DNA from: Bacillota bacterium | Lineage (GTDB): Bacteria > Bacillota > DTU025 | Assembly (NCBI GenBank): GCA_012842765.1 | Contig: DUWJ01000031.1 | Span: 1 to 17,057 of the forward strand | Length of the DNA stretch: 17,057 bases | Direction: 5' to 3' | In this document: positions 6,796 through 13,536 of the stretch, in pieces | Layout: every line of letters begins with the position of its first letter | Numbering within the stretch: the stretch's first letter is position 1 | Notes under the pieces: model-generated | What the model was told of the DNA's origin: nothing | The model's input: only the letters and a program-made list of their open reading frames with translations | Database searches by the model: none | Program-made: the position numbers and the translations under genes

Positions 6796-7830
6796 TTGCC
6801 TACAATGTCTGCGCCGCTGGTGCAAGTTACCAGAGGAGAACTGGTTGAAAGCCTCCACAGGGGCCACATAGCTGTAGTTGATTGCCGCGGCAATGTGCTG
6901 TGGCAGGCAGGAGACCCCATGTATGTTACGTATTTCAGGTCTTCGGCTAAACCGTTCCAAGTGTTGCCAATTATCGAGTCTGGCGCGGTTGACCGATTCG
7001 GCATTACCGAGAGAGAGCTTGCGGTTATGGCGGCCTCCCATCATGGGGAAGATTGTCATGTGGAAGCTGTAATGAGCATTCTGGGCAAGATAGGTCTAGA
7101 TGAATCATGCCTGAAGTGTGGAGTGCACAAGCCTACCAACCCGACACAGGCTGCCCGCCTTGCTAGGGAAGGAATCCCTGTCACGCCGGTTTTCAATAAT
7201 TGCTCAGGCAAGCACGCCGGGATGCTTGCCTATGCAACGCACAAGGGATATCCCATCGACAATTACGTTGATAAGGAGAGCTTGGTCCAGATCGATATGT
7301 GGAAGGCAGTTGCTGAGATCTGCGGGCTTTTGCCTGAAAAAGTTGTGCGCGGAGTGGATGGGTGCGGTGTTGTGGTCTTTGGGATGCCCATCGCTAACAT
7401 GGCCTACGCCTACGCACGGCTAGCCTGCCCCGACATGTTGCCTGAGCGTTTGAGAGAGCCTGCTCGGCGCGTCACTTCGGCAATGGTGGAGTACCCGGAG
7501 ATGATAGGGGGCACACTCGATTTCGGATCTAATCTTATGAAGAATAGCAAAGGCGCGGTATTCGCCAAGGGCGGCGCTGAGGGCCTTTTCTGCGTAGGTG
7601 TTCCGAAACGCGGGATAGGGATAGCTGTTAAAATCGAAGACGGAGGATCCAGAGGGTTGCAGACTGCAGTTATGGAGACTCTGCGCCTATTGGATGTGGT
7701 TCCCCAAGAGACGTTCGCTGAGCCGCAGACATCTATTGTGGCGTTTGTCCGCAATTGCCGGGAAGACGTTGTTGGGGAGATCTCTCCATGCTTTGAGCTC
7801 GCAGAAGGCAATTCTCGTTTGTCGGTTTGA
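6796..7830 (+). CDS. L-asparaginase II family protein
   Basis: It belongs to the asparaginase II family (Pfam PF06089), proteins related to an asparaginase of Rhizobium etli and distinct from the E. coli AnsA/AnsB type. Visible family segments are VTRGELVESLHRGHIAVVD, FRSSAKPFQVLPI, ASHHGE, NNCSGKHAGML and VDGCGVVVFGMP. Length is about 344 residues. TTG 6796 has GAGGAG 9 bases upstream and is preferred; ATG 6805 (3 codons later) and ATG 6772 are alternatives. The predicted reaction is L-asparagine to aspartate plus ammonia in the cytoplasm, as no signal peptide is seen. It lies 4 bases after the C26 amidase and probably shares its transcript. Its stop codon is embedded in the -35 box of the next promoter. 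Activity on asparagine is assumed from the family; many members are untested. Confidence 0.9.
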   Translation: MPTMSAPLVQVTRGELVESLHRGHIAVVDCRGNVLWQAGDPMYVTYFRSSAKPFQVLPIIESGAVDRFGITERELAVMAASHHGEDCHVEAVMSILGKIGLDESCLKCGVHKPTNPTQAARLAREGIPVTPVFNNCSGKHAGMLAYATHKGYPIDNYVDKESLVQIDMWKAVAEICGLLPEKVVRGVDGCGVVVFGMPIANMAYAYARLACPDMLPERLREPARRVTSAMVEYPEMIGGTLDFGSNLMKNSKGAVFAKGGAEGLFCVGVPKRGIGIAVKIEDGGSRGLQTAVMETLRLLDVVPQETFAEPQTSIVAFVRNCREDVVGEISPCFELAEGNSRLSV

Positions 7831-7856
7831 CCTTGGCCGGGGGAGTGGAGTATAAT
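7827..7856 (+). promoter_or_regulatory. Near-consensus promoter for the tsaE-tsaB-rimI-tsaD operon
   Basis: TTGACC at 7827-7832 and TATAAT at 7851-7856 are 18 bases apart, the same spacing as the toxin-antitoxin promoter at 5289. The -35 box contains the TGA stop of the asparaginase gene. Transcription would begin near 7863, about 47 bases before the tsaE ATG. Confidence 0.75.
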
Positions 7857-7909
7857 CTTGCGGCTAATAGGGTCAGCACAGGCACATTGCGAGGTTATGC
7901 GGATTGAGC

Positions 7910-8389
7910 ATGAATAAGGGTGAAAACTTGAAGTTTATGTCGAATTCGCCTGCTGATACCGCCGCTTTAGGATGCAGGCTCGGCAGACTGCTGGGGCCTG
8001 GGGATATTGTTTGCTTGGAAGGCGGTCTGGGTGCAGGCAAGACTTGTTTGGCGCGAGGGATTGCCAAGGGATTGGGTGTTGACGAAACATCTGTATCGAG
8101 CCCAACTTTCGTGCTTGCACAGGAATACCGGGGCAGGGTTAGAGTATATCATCTAGACCTTTACCGGCTGTCCTCAAGCGATGAAGTGGAAGAAGCAGGC
8201 CTTGATGAATACATCTGGGGCGACGGAGTCGCCATCATCGAATGGCCTGGAGTCTATGTTCCATTGAGGGAGCATGACAGGCTTATGGTGGAGATTACTC
8301 AGGAGCCGGTCAGTCTCAGGCGGGAGCTTGTGTTGACTCCATACGGGCAGAGATATCGACGATTGCTGGAGGAGATGAGGCCGTGCTGA
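7910..8389 (+). CDS. tsaE: tRNA t6A biosynthesis ATPase TsaE
   Basis: TsaE is the small P-loop ATPase that works with TsaB and TsaD to load threonylcarbamoyl onto A37 of ANN-decoding tRNAs. The Walker A motif EGGLGAGKT ends at residue 45. The following SSPTFVLAQEY, HLDLYRL and the IIEWP segment near residue 106-110 are family signatures. Length is 159 residues from ATG 7910. TTG 7904, two codons earlier, has GAGG 9 bases ahead and could be the real start. TTG 7928, preceded by AGGGTGA, is another option. The last 7 bases overlap tsaB. Confidence 0.94.
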   Translation: MNKGENLKFMSNSPADTAALGCRLGRLLGPGDIVCLEGGLGAGKTCLARGIAKGLGVDETSVSSPTFVLAQEYRGRVRVYHLDLYRLSSSDEVEEAGLDEYIWGDGVAIIEWPGVYVPLREHDRLMVEITQEPVSLRRELVLTPYGQRYRRLLEEMRPC

Positions 8390-9126
8390 TCCTCGCTGTA
8401 GATACGTCTACCATGGTTGGGGGCGTCGCTCTCATCAATGATGGAGCCCTCCTAGGAGAACATGTTCTGAACGTAAGAGCTACCCATTCGGAGAGGCTTA
8501 TGTCGTCAGTAGATGCCACGCTTACAGGCGCCAACATTGCTCCCGGTGATTTGGATGCCATAGCATGCGGCGTAGGGCCTGGTTCGTTTACAGGAGTCCG
8601 CATAGGGGTGTCTGCAGCCAAAGGCATGTCGTACGCCCTCGGAATTCCGTTGGTGGGAGTGCCGACTCTTGATGCCCTTGCTTACGGGCGTAGCCCCGGG
8701 TTTTCTGAAGTGTGGTCGATGATAGACGCTCGCCATGGGCGTTGCTACGTGGCCTGTTACAAGCCTTCCGATAGCTTCGGCGCTGCAAAACGGATATTGG
8801 ACTATTCTGTCCTTGATGTCTCTCAGATAGTTGATTCAGCAGGCGCTGACGGGGATCGTGTTCTTTTCGTTGGCGATGGTGCCCTTGCGTATTCCGACTC
8901 TTTGCTTTCGGCTTTTCCTGGACGCGGGGTTGTGCCGCCAGCGGCGTTCGGGATTCTCAGACCGGCCCAGGTAGGAATGTTAGGCATGGAGATGCTGGAA
9001 CACGGAGAAGGCGGCGATCCAGCCCATGTGCTTCCTATGTACCTTCGTCCGACCGAGGCCGAGGTAAAGCTTTCCCGGAAGGAGATGGAGAAGGATGGAT
9101 CTGATTCCGTCTCCCATGAATCTTGA
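8383..9126 (+). CDS. tsaB: tRNA t6A biosynthesis protein TsaB
   Basis: TsaB is the catalytically inactive ASKHA-fold partner that forms the TsaB-TsaD heterodimer for t6A synthesis. It shows ILAVDTST at the N-terminus, ATHSERLM, and the highly conserved VGPGSFTGVRIGVSAAKGMSYALG near residues 65-90. Length 247 is slightly above the usual 220-240, with a charged C-terminal tail (KLSRKEMEK). GTG 8383 is well supported by GGAGGAG at 8368-8374, spacing 8. It overlaps tsaE by 7 bases and rimI by 32. Confidence 0.96.
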   Translation: MLILAVDTSTMVGGVALINDGALLGEHVLNVRATHSERLMSSVDATLTGANIAPGDLDAIACGVGPGSFTGVRIGVSAAKGMSYALGIPLVGVPTLDALAYGRSPGFSEVWSMIDARHGRCYVACYKPSDSFGAAKRILDYSVLDVSQIVDSAGADGDRVLFVGDGALAYSDSLLSAFPGRGVVPPAAFGILRPAQVGMLGMEMLEHGEGGDPAHVLPMYLRPTEAEVKLSRKEMEKDGSDSVSHES

Positions 9127-9595
9127 TGATCTTGACAGAGTTCTCGATATTGAACGTCTGTCATTCTCTCTTCCATGGAGCAGGCATGCGTTCGTGGATG
9201 AGCTTCTCATGAATGACCAAGCCGTGTATATGGTTGTGAGGGACTCCGATGGAGTTGCAATGGGATACGGCGGGATGTGGCTCATCCTCGACGAGGCCCA
9301 TATCACGAATGTCGCGGTTCACCCCGAATATAGACGCCGTGGGGTTGGACGTGCTATCATGGTTGCCTTGATGGAAACCGCGGTCCTCCGGGGCGCTAGG
9401 AGGATGACTTTGGAGACTAGATTGTCGAACGTGCCCGCTCAGGAGCTTTACCGAAGTCTAGGTTTCGTGGCAGCTGGCGTGAGGCCGCGATACTACTTGG
9501 ATGACCATGAGGATGCCCTGGTGATGTGGCTTGAGGATTTGCCCGGACGCTTGGCAATGATGGATGGCGAGGGAGGTGCCCCGGAGGATGCGTGA
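9095..9595 (+). CDS. rimI: GNAT N-acetyltransferase, ribosomal protein alanine acetyltransferase family
   Basis: This is a 166-residue GNAT protein in the usual RimI position between tsaB and tsaD. The acetyl-CoA binding motif A is ITNVAVHPEYRRRGVGRAIM (about residues 70-89), followed by RRMTLETRLSN and the motif B segment AQELYRSLGF. RimI acetylates the N-terminus of ribosomal protein S18 in E. coli; Bacillota homologues are named by similarity, and the substrate here is unknown. ATG 9095 has AAGGAG at 9079-9084, 10 bases ahead. The next in-frame ATG at 9116 is less favoured. It overlaps tsaB by 32 bases and tsaD by 8. About 15 acidic and Gly-rich residues at the C-terminus lie beyond the GNAT fold. 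Confidence 0.92.
   Translation: MDLIPSPMNLDDLDRVLDIERLSFSLPWSRHAFVDELLMNDQAVYMVVRDSDGVAMGYGGMWLILDEAHITNVAVHPEYRRRGVGRAIMVALMETAVLRGARRMTLETRLSNVPAQELYRSLGFVAAGVRPRYYLDDHEDALVMWLEDLPGRLAMMDGEGGAPEDA
9571..9578 (+). promoter_or_regulatory. Ribosome binding site deciding the tsaD start
   Basis: GGGAGGTG lies 9 bases before ATG 9588, supporting that start over ATG 9564, which has no purine-rich site. A GGAGG at 9583-9587 directly abuts the ATG and is too close to act. Confidence 0.65.
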
Positions 9596-10625
9596 GGACG
9601 GGGTCGTTCTCGGTATCGAGACTAGTTGTGATGAGACGGCGGCGGCGGTAGTGCGCGGGGGCCGCGAGATTCTCTCATCAGTGGTCGCGTCTCAAATAGA
9701 GGTTCACCGTAGATATGGCGGGGTTGTGCCTGAGATCGCTTCGCGTCGACACGTGGAGGCGATCATTCCGGTTATAGATGAGGCCCTGGCGCAGGCCGGA
9801 ACTGATCTGGCGGAGATCGATGCAGTTGCGGCAACACATGGTCCCGGTCTTGTCGGGGCCTTGCTAGTTGGCCTTTCGGCCGCCAAGGGAATATCGTATG
9901 CTGCAGGGAAACCGCTGATCTGTGTGAATCATATTGAGGGACACATATATGCTAACTTCCTCGCCCATCCCCAACTGAGTCCTCCGGTCTTGTGCCTTAC
10001 GGTGTCGGGCGGACACACGGAACTCATTGCCATGCGAGATCACGGGCGCTATGAAGTGCTGGGACGCACGAGGGATGACGCCGCAGGCGAGGCATTTGAC
10101 AAGGTTGCAAGAGTAATAGGCCTTCCGTATCCTGGCGGACCCGCCCTTGAGCAGCTTGCTAAGTCGGGCGATCCGAATCTGATTTCGTTTCCCCGAGCGG
10201 AGGTAGAAGGGAGTCCGCTCGATTTTAGCTTTAGCGGATTGAAGACGGCGGTAATCAACTACATCCATACCGCAGAACAAAGAGGCGAAGACCTTGACTA
10301 TGCTGATGTGGCTGCGGGTTTTCAGAAGGCCGCTGTAGATGAGCTCGTCTCCAGGGTGGACAGGGCAGTGGATTTCACCGGGATGAGTGTTGTGGCGGTT
10401 TCGGGAGGGGTTGCAGCGAATCAGGCATTGCGAAGGGCATTGACGGCGCTGGCTGGGAAGAGCAATATAGAAGTATATTATCCTCCACTCAATCTGTGCA
10501 CAGACAACGCGGCCATGATAGCCTCTGCAGGGTACTACAGACATGTGGCTGGAGAGGTGTCATCGCTGTCAGCGAATGCTGAACCAGGTGCCTTGCTGAG
10601 CAGCCTCGCCTGCTTTGACGGCTAG
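9588..10625 (+). CDS. tsaD: tRNA N6-adenosine threonylcarbamoyltransferase TsaD
   Basis: TsaD is the catalytic subunit that transfers threonylcarbamoyl from threonylcarbamoyl-AMP to A37 of tRNA. Family landmarks are all visible: VLGIETSCDETAAAVV at the N-terminus, GGVVPEIASRRH, THGPGLVGALLVGLSAAKG, the metal-binding NHIEGH with His115 and His119, LTVSGGHTEL, DFSFSGLKTAV, VSGGVAAN, and a late LCTDNAAMIA containing another metal-binding Asp. Length 345 is typical. ATG 9588 is chosen over ATG 9564 because of the ribosome binding site at 9571 and because the family begins just before VLGIETSCDE. It overlaps rimI by 8 bases. With tsaE, tsaB and rimI it completes a single overlapping operon; TsaC/Sua5, which makes the donor, is not in the window. 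Confidence 0.97.
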   Translation: MREDGVVLGIETSCDETAAAVVRGGREILSSVVASQIEVHRRYGGVVPEIASRRHVEAIIPVIDEALAQAGTDLAEIDAVAATHGPGLVGALLVGLSAAKGISYAAGKPLICVNHIEGHIYANFLAHPQLSPPVLCLTVSGGHTELIAMRDHGRYEVLGRTRDDAAGEAFDKVARVIGLPYPGGPALEQLAKSGDPNLISFPRAEVEGSPLDFSFSGLKTAVINYIHTAEQRGEDLDYADVAAGFQKAAVDELVSRVDRAVDFTGMSVVAVSGGVAANQALRRALTALAGKSNIEVYYPPLNLCTDNAAMIASAGYYRHVAGEVSSLSANAEPGALLSSLACFDG

Positions 10626-10701
10626 GTTTTTCAGGAGGATACGAGGCGTCCCTGTAGAAATGAATTAATCAGTGCTTCGGTGCGTCTAAGGAGTAGGTGT
10701 C

Positions 10702-11601
10702 ATGTCTGAGGTTGGTGAAAGAAATGTGAGACAGAATGCCAGTGCTGGGCGTTCGAATACGGGCCGAATCTGGGCGACGATAGTAATTGTGGTGGTAGCT
10801 GCGTGTTGTGGTCTTTTTCTATACTTCACATATTTGCCTGCCGAGAACGGGCTCTTTAACATCCTCATTTTGGGGGAAGACCGTAACTACTCCCGTAATG
10901 GCGACGTCTTGTCTGCGCCGGGCAGGCCCGACACTATCCTGTTGCTCATGGTCCCGAAGAGTTCCCGGGGTGCGGCACTTCTATCGATTCCTAGGGATAC
11001 TCTGGTAAGATTCCCCAATGGCGGGGTAAGGCGGATTAACTCTTCTGTTCCGGAAGGGGGGGTGGATCTCGCTCGTGAGCTAGTTTCGGATCTCGTGGGG
11101 CTGCCGGTGCACAGACATGTCGTTGTGGACTTTGGGGGATTTGTGGAACTCGTAGACGCCTTGGGTGGTGTGGAGGTAGCAGTCGATAAGCGGATGAAAT
11201 ATGAGGACAAGGCTGGCGGGTATTCCATAGATTTGGAGCCTGGAGTCTACCACATGGATGGTGAAATGGCTCTCAGTTTCGTCAGATACCGGCAAGATGG
11301 GTTGGGGGACATATCCCGAACTGCGCGTCAGCAAGAATTCGTGAAGGCGTTTATTAGGGAGGCTGGGAGCTTTCGGGCTATTCCATCTTATCCGAACATG
11401 CTGCGCGTAGCCCAAAAGTGCGCCGACACTGATATGACTGTCAAGGAAGTGGCTGCCGTGGCTTGGCGTTTGAGAAGGCTTGATTCTGACACCATAAATT
11501 CTGCTACGCTGCCAGGTTATTTTAAGGGTGCTTATTGGGATCCGGATACTCAAGGCATTGAGGCGCTCGTTCGATCACTTCAAGATTCTGCACAGAAATG
11601 A
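10702..11601 (+). CDS. LytR-CpsA-Psr (LCP) family protein
   Basis: LCP proteins attach anionic glycopolymers such as teichoic acids from lipid carriers to peptidoglycan outside the membrane. A short cytoplasmic N-terminus is followed by one membrane segment at about residues 23-44 (WATIVIVVVAACCGLFLYF). The extracellular LCP domain then shows ILGEDR, RPDTILLLMV, LSIPRDTLV, RINSSVPEGGVDLARE, DALGGVEV, GVYHMDGEMALSFVRYR and DISRTARQQEFVKAFI. The Arg and Asp residues in these segments are those that bind the polyprenyl pyrophosphate in known structures. Length 299 is typical. ATG 10702 has AAGGAG at 10688-10693, spacing 8. It is 76 bases after tsaD, and no clear promoter or terminator is seen in that gap. 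Which polymer it handles cannot be told. Confidence 0.93.
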   Translation: MSEVGERNVRQNASAGRSNTGRIWATIVIVVVAACCGLFLYFTYLPAENGLFNILILGEDRNYSRNGDVLSAPGRPDTILLLMVPKSSRGAALLSIPRDTLVRFPNGGVRRINSSVPEGGVDLARELVSDLVGLPVHRHVVVDFGGFVELVDALGGVEVAVDKRMKYEDKAGGYSIDLEPGVYHMDGEMALSFVRYRQDGLGDISRTARQQEFVKAFIREAGSFRAIPSYPNMLRVAQKCADTDMTVKEVAAVAWRLRRLDSDTINSATLPGYFKGAYWDPDTQGIEALVRSLQDSAQK

Positions 11602-11614
11602 AAGGAGAACCGCA

Positions 11615-12355
11615 ATGCGGATAGATGTTTCACTGGTCCCAGGCGAGATTGCAGCCAAGGATGTATCTGGGTCTGTAGTGGTAATAATTGATGTCCTCAG
11701 GGCTACCAGCAGCATTGCTACGGCGTTGGCTTCTGGTTGCGAGGAGGTTATTCCCGCTGAGAGTATAGAGGAGGCCATAACCCTGGCCAATGGTTACAAG
11801 AGGTCAGATTATGTTCTAGGAGGGGAGCGGCGGGGAGTTCCTGTTGAAGGATTCGATCTGGGCAATTCTCCGCAAGAATATGATGGCCCCCGAGTGGCTG
11901 GGAAGAAGGTCATCATGGCGACTACAAATGGCACTAGCGCCATCAATAAGTATGGAATTGCGCGAGAGATTTTTACAGCGTGTTTTCTTAACGCTGATGC
12001 TGTTATAGGAGCATGCGAAGCCTATGACGACTGCGACTTGGTGCTGGTCTGTGCCGGGCAAGACGGGAGGTTCTGCATGGAAGACACGCTTTGCGCAGGA
12101 CTTATGGCTACGAGGATTGCACATGACAAGGGAGCGGAGATGTCCGACTCTGCCAAGGCGGCTTCACTCTTGTACCAGCAGCGAAAAGGGTCGATTGAGG
12201 ATGAGTTGCTCCGCTGTGACCACGGAGCTTATCTGGTTGGAATCGGTTACGAGCAGGATGTGAGATATTGCTCACGAAATTCCATCCTTGACGTTGTGCC
12301 AAAGGTCTATGACAGGAGAGTCATAAGAAGGGCTCGTGGTGGGCCAGAGGAGTGA
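11615..12355 (+). CDS. comB: 2-phosphosulfolactate phosphatase (ComB family)
   Basis: ComB removes phosphate from 2-phosphosulfolactate, giving 3-sulfolactate. In methanogens this is a step towards coenzyme M; bacterial homologues such as Bacillus YitC act in sulfolactate formation. Signatures visible here are VVVIIDVLRATSSIATAL (about 21-38), the GGERRGVPVEGFDLGNSPQE block (69-88), TTNGTSAI (103-110) and VCAGQDGRFCMEDTLCAG. Length 246 is normal. ATG 11615 has AAGGAG at 11602-11607, spacing 7, and lies 13 bases after the LCP stop. Its stop overlaps the start of the ferredoxin-like gene by 4 bases. No other coenzyme M or sulfolactate gene is in the window, so the physiological product use is open. 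Confidence 0.92.
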   Translation: MRIDVSLVPGEIAAKDVSGSVVVIIDVLRATSSIATALASGCEEVIPAESIEEAITLANGYKRSDYVLGGERRGVPVEGFDLGNSPQEYDGPRVAGKKVIMATTNGTSAINKYGIAREIFTACFLNADAVIGACEAYDDCDLVLVCAGQDGRFCMEDTLCAGLMATRIAHDKGAEMSDSAKAASLLYQQRKGSIEDELLRCDHGAYLVGIGYEQDVRYCSRNSILDVVPKVYDRRVIRRARGGPEE

Positions 12356-12864
12356 GTGGTTTGCTGAAGGACGTCGAGAAGGACGGTATTGTTAAGTGGG
12401 AAGACGTCATGGCTTCGAAGGGATGTCCAAGCAGTTCAAGGGCTGAGAAAGGCCCAGTGGCGGTCATCGAATGCCTTCAGGAGATCCCTTGCAACCCGTG
12501 TGAAACGGGATGCCCATTCGGCGCTATTTCCGTTGGGGATCGAATAACGAACCTTCCCGTGCTGAATGAGGAGAAGTGCAGGGGATGTGGGAACTGCGTT
12601 CCTGTCTGTCCTGGGCTTGCCATCTTTATCGAGGATCTATCGGGATCTGGCGATGAGGCCAAGGTGACGCTCCCCTATGAATACTTGCCTCTTCCTGAGC
12701 GCGGCGCCGTCGTAAAGGCAACTGACAGAGCTGGACGGGAAATATGCGACGCGACAGTCGTAGATGTCAGGAAACCTGCGGCTTTCAACAAGACTGCTGT
12801 CATCACGATCTCTGTGCCGAAGGAATTTGTGCATGAGGCCAGGGGGATAGCTTTCCTCCGGTAG
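12352..12864 (+). CDS. 4Fe-4S ferredoxin-type protein with extra C-terminal domain
   Basis: This 170-residue protein has two predicted [4Fe-4S] sites. The second is classical: CRGCGNCVPVCP. The first is spaced differently, with a Cys five residues before CNPCETGCP, giving C-x5-C-x2-C-x3-CP. After the clusters, about 70 residues with many Val and Pro (VTLPYEYLPLPERGAVVKATDRAG and onward) form an added beta-rich domain that I cannot name. No signal peptide or membrane segment is visible. Such proteins often serve as electron-transfer subunits beside FAD oxidoreductases, but none is adjacent here. GTG 12352 overlaps the comB stop (GTGA), so translation is probably coupled; the leading purines (AGAGGA) are weak. 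Cluster binding is well supported; partner and function are not. Confidence 0.85.
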   Translation: MSGLLKDVEKDGIVKWEDVMASKGCPSSSRAEKGPVAVIECLQEIPCNPCETGCPFGAISVGDRITNLPVLNEEKCRGCGNCVPVCPGLAIFIEDLSGSGDEAKVTLPYEYLPLPERGAVVKATDRAGREICDATVVDVRKPAAFNKTAVITISVPKEFVHEARGIAFLR

Positions 12865-12899
12865 TGTGCTGTGATTTGCCTGTTTCAATATGTTAATGA

Positions 12900-12936
12900 G
12901 CAGGCCGGTCCGTATGAGGTCTTCGGGCCGGCCTGC
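12900..12936 (+). other. Strong GC-rich hairpin in the hpt leader
   Basis: Bases 12900-12912 pair with 12924-12936 to give a 13-pair stem with one G-U wobble and an 11-base loop. It lies 35 bases after the ferredoxin stop and ends 9 bases before the hpt ribosome binding site. No T-run follows, so it is either a U-less terminator, an RNA-stability element, or a leader structure affecting hpt. No known riboswitch class was recognised. Confidence 0.6.
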
Positions 12937-12945
12937 AGACGTGAT

Positions 12946-12951
12946 GGGAGG
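12946..12951 (+). promoter_or_regulatory. Ribosome binding site deciding the hpt start
   Basis: GGGAGG is 9 bases before GTG 12961. ATG 12979 is 27 bases away and has no site of its own. Confidence 0.65.
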
Positions 12952-12960
12952 AATCGGCTA

Positions 12961-13530
12961 GTGTCTGTGCATCCTTCAATGCATATCATCGAAGACATTC
13001 AAGAAGTTTTGATCTCAGAGGAACAGATAGGCTCCAAAGTGGCGGAATTGGGGGCACAAATATCCAAGGAATACGAGGGAAAGGATTTACTGTTGGTGTG
13101 CATACTCAAAGGGGCCCTTGTATTCATGTCGGATCTGATGCGATGCATATCGATTCCGGTCAGCATTGATACCATGGCCGTTACTAGCTATGGGGCATCG
13201 ACTGTCTCCTCAGGAGTGGTTAAGATAATAAAGGATCTTGATGTTCCTATCGAAGGCCGACACGTCCTCATCGTTGAGGATATAGTCGATACAGGGCTTA
13301 CCCTAAGTTACTTGGTTTCGACTCTGAAGAACCGCAAGCCAGCATCTGTGAAGGTATGCACACTTCTGGATAAGCCGGATCGGAGGCAGGCGTCTATTGT
13401 TCCGGACTATAATGGATTCGTAATTCCCGATAAGTTTGTTGTAGGTTATGGCTTGGATTACATGGAAAAATACCGAAACCTGCCTTTTGTGGGCGTGCCT
13501 AAAGATTATGTGTGGAACGAGGAGCATTGA
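12961..13530 (+). CDS. hpt: Hypoxanthine(-guanine) phosphoribosyltransferase
   Basis: Hpt salvages hypoxanthine and guanine to IMP and GMP using PRPP. The PRPP-binding loop VLIVEDIVDTGLTL lies at about residues 102-115. LLLVCILKGALVFMSDLMR carries the LKG cis-peptide loop at 49-51, and DYNGFVIPDKFVVGYGLDYMEKYRNLPFVGV is the C-terminal purine-recognition part. Length is 189 residues from GTG 12961; ATG 12979 gives 183, nearer the usual 178-185, but lacks a ribosome binding site. The gene is followed after 6 bases by guaA, so IMP/GMP salvage and GMP synthesis are probably co-transcribed. A strong hairpin at 12900-12936 precedes it. Confidence 0.95.
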   Translation: MSVHPSMHIIEDIQEVLISEEQIGSKVAELGAQISKEYEGKDLLLVCILKGALVFMSDLMRCISIPVSIDTMAVTSYGASTVSSGVVKIIKDLDVPIEGRHVLIVEDIVDTGLTLSYLVSTLKNRKPASVKVCTLLDKPDRRQASIVPDYNGFVIPDKFVVGYGLDYMEKYRNLPFVGVPKDYVWNEEH

Positions 13531-13536
13531 AATTTC

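Noticed and set aside
9864..10544. - strand open frame of 226 codons opposite tsaD
   Set aside because: It is antisense to the conserved core of tsaD, with no motif.
10615..10643. TTGACG at the end of tsaD followed by GATACG, considered as a promoter for the LCP gene
   Set aside because: The -10 matches only three of six positions.
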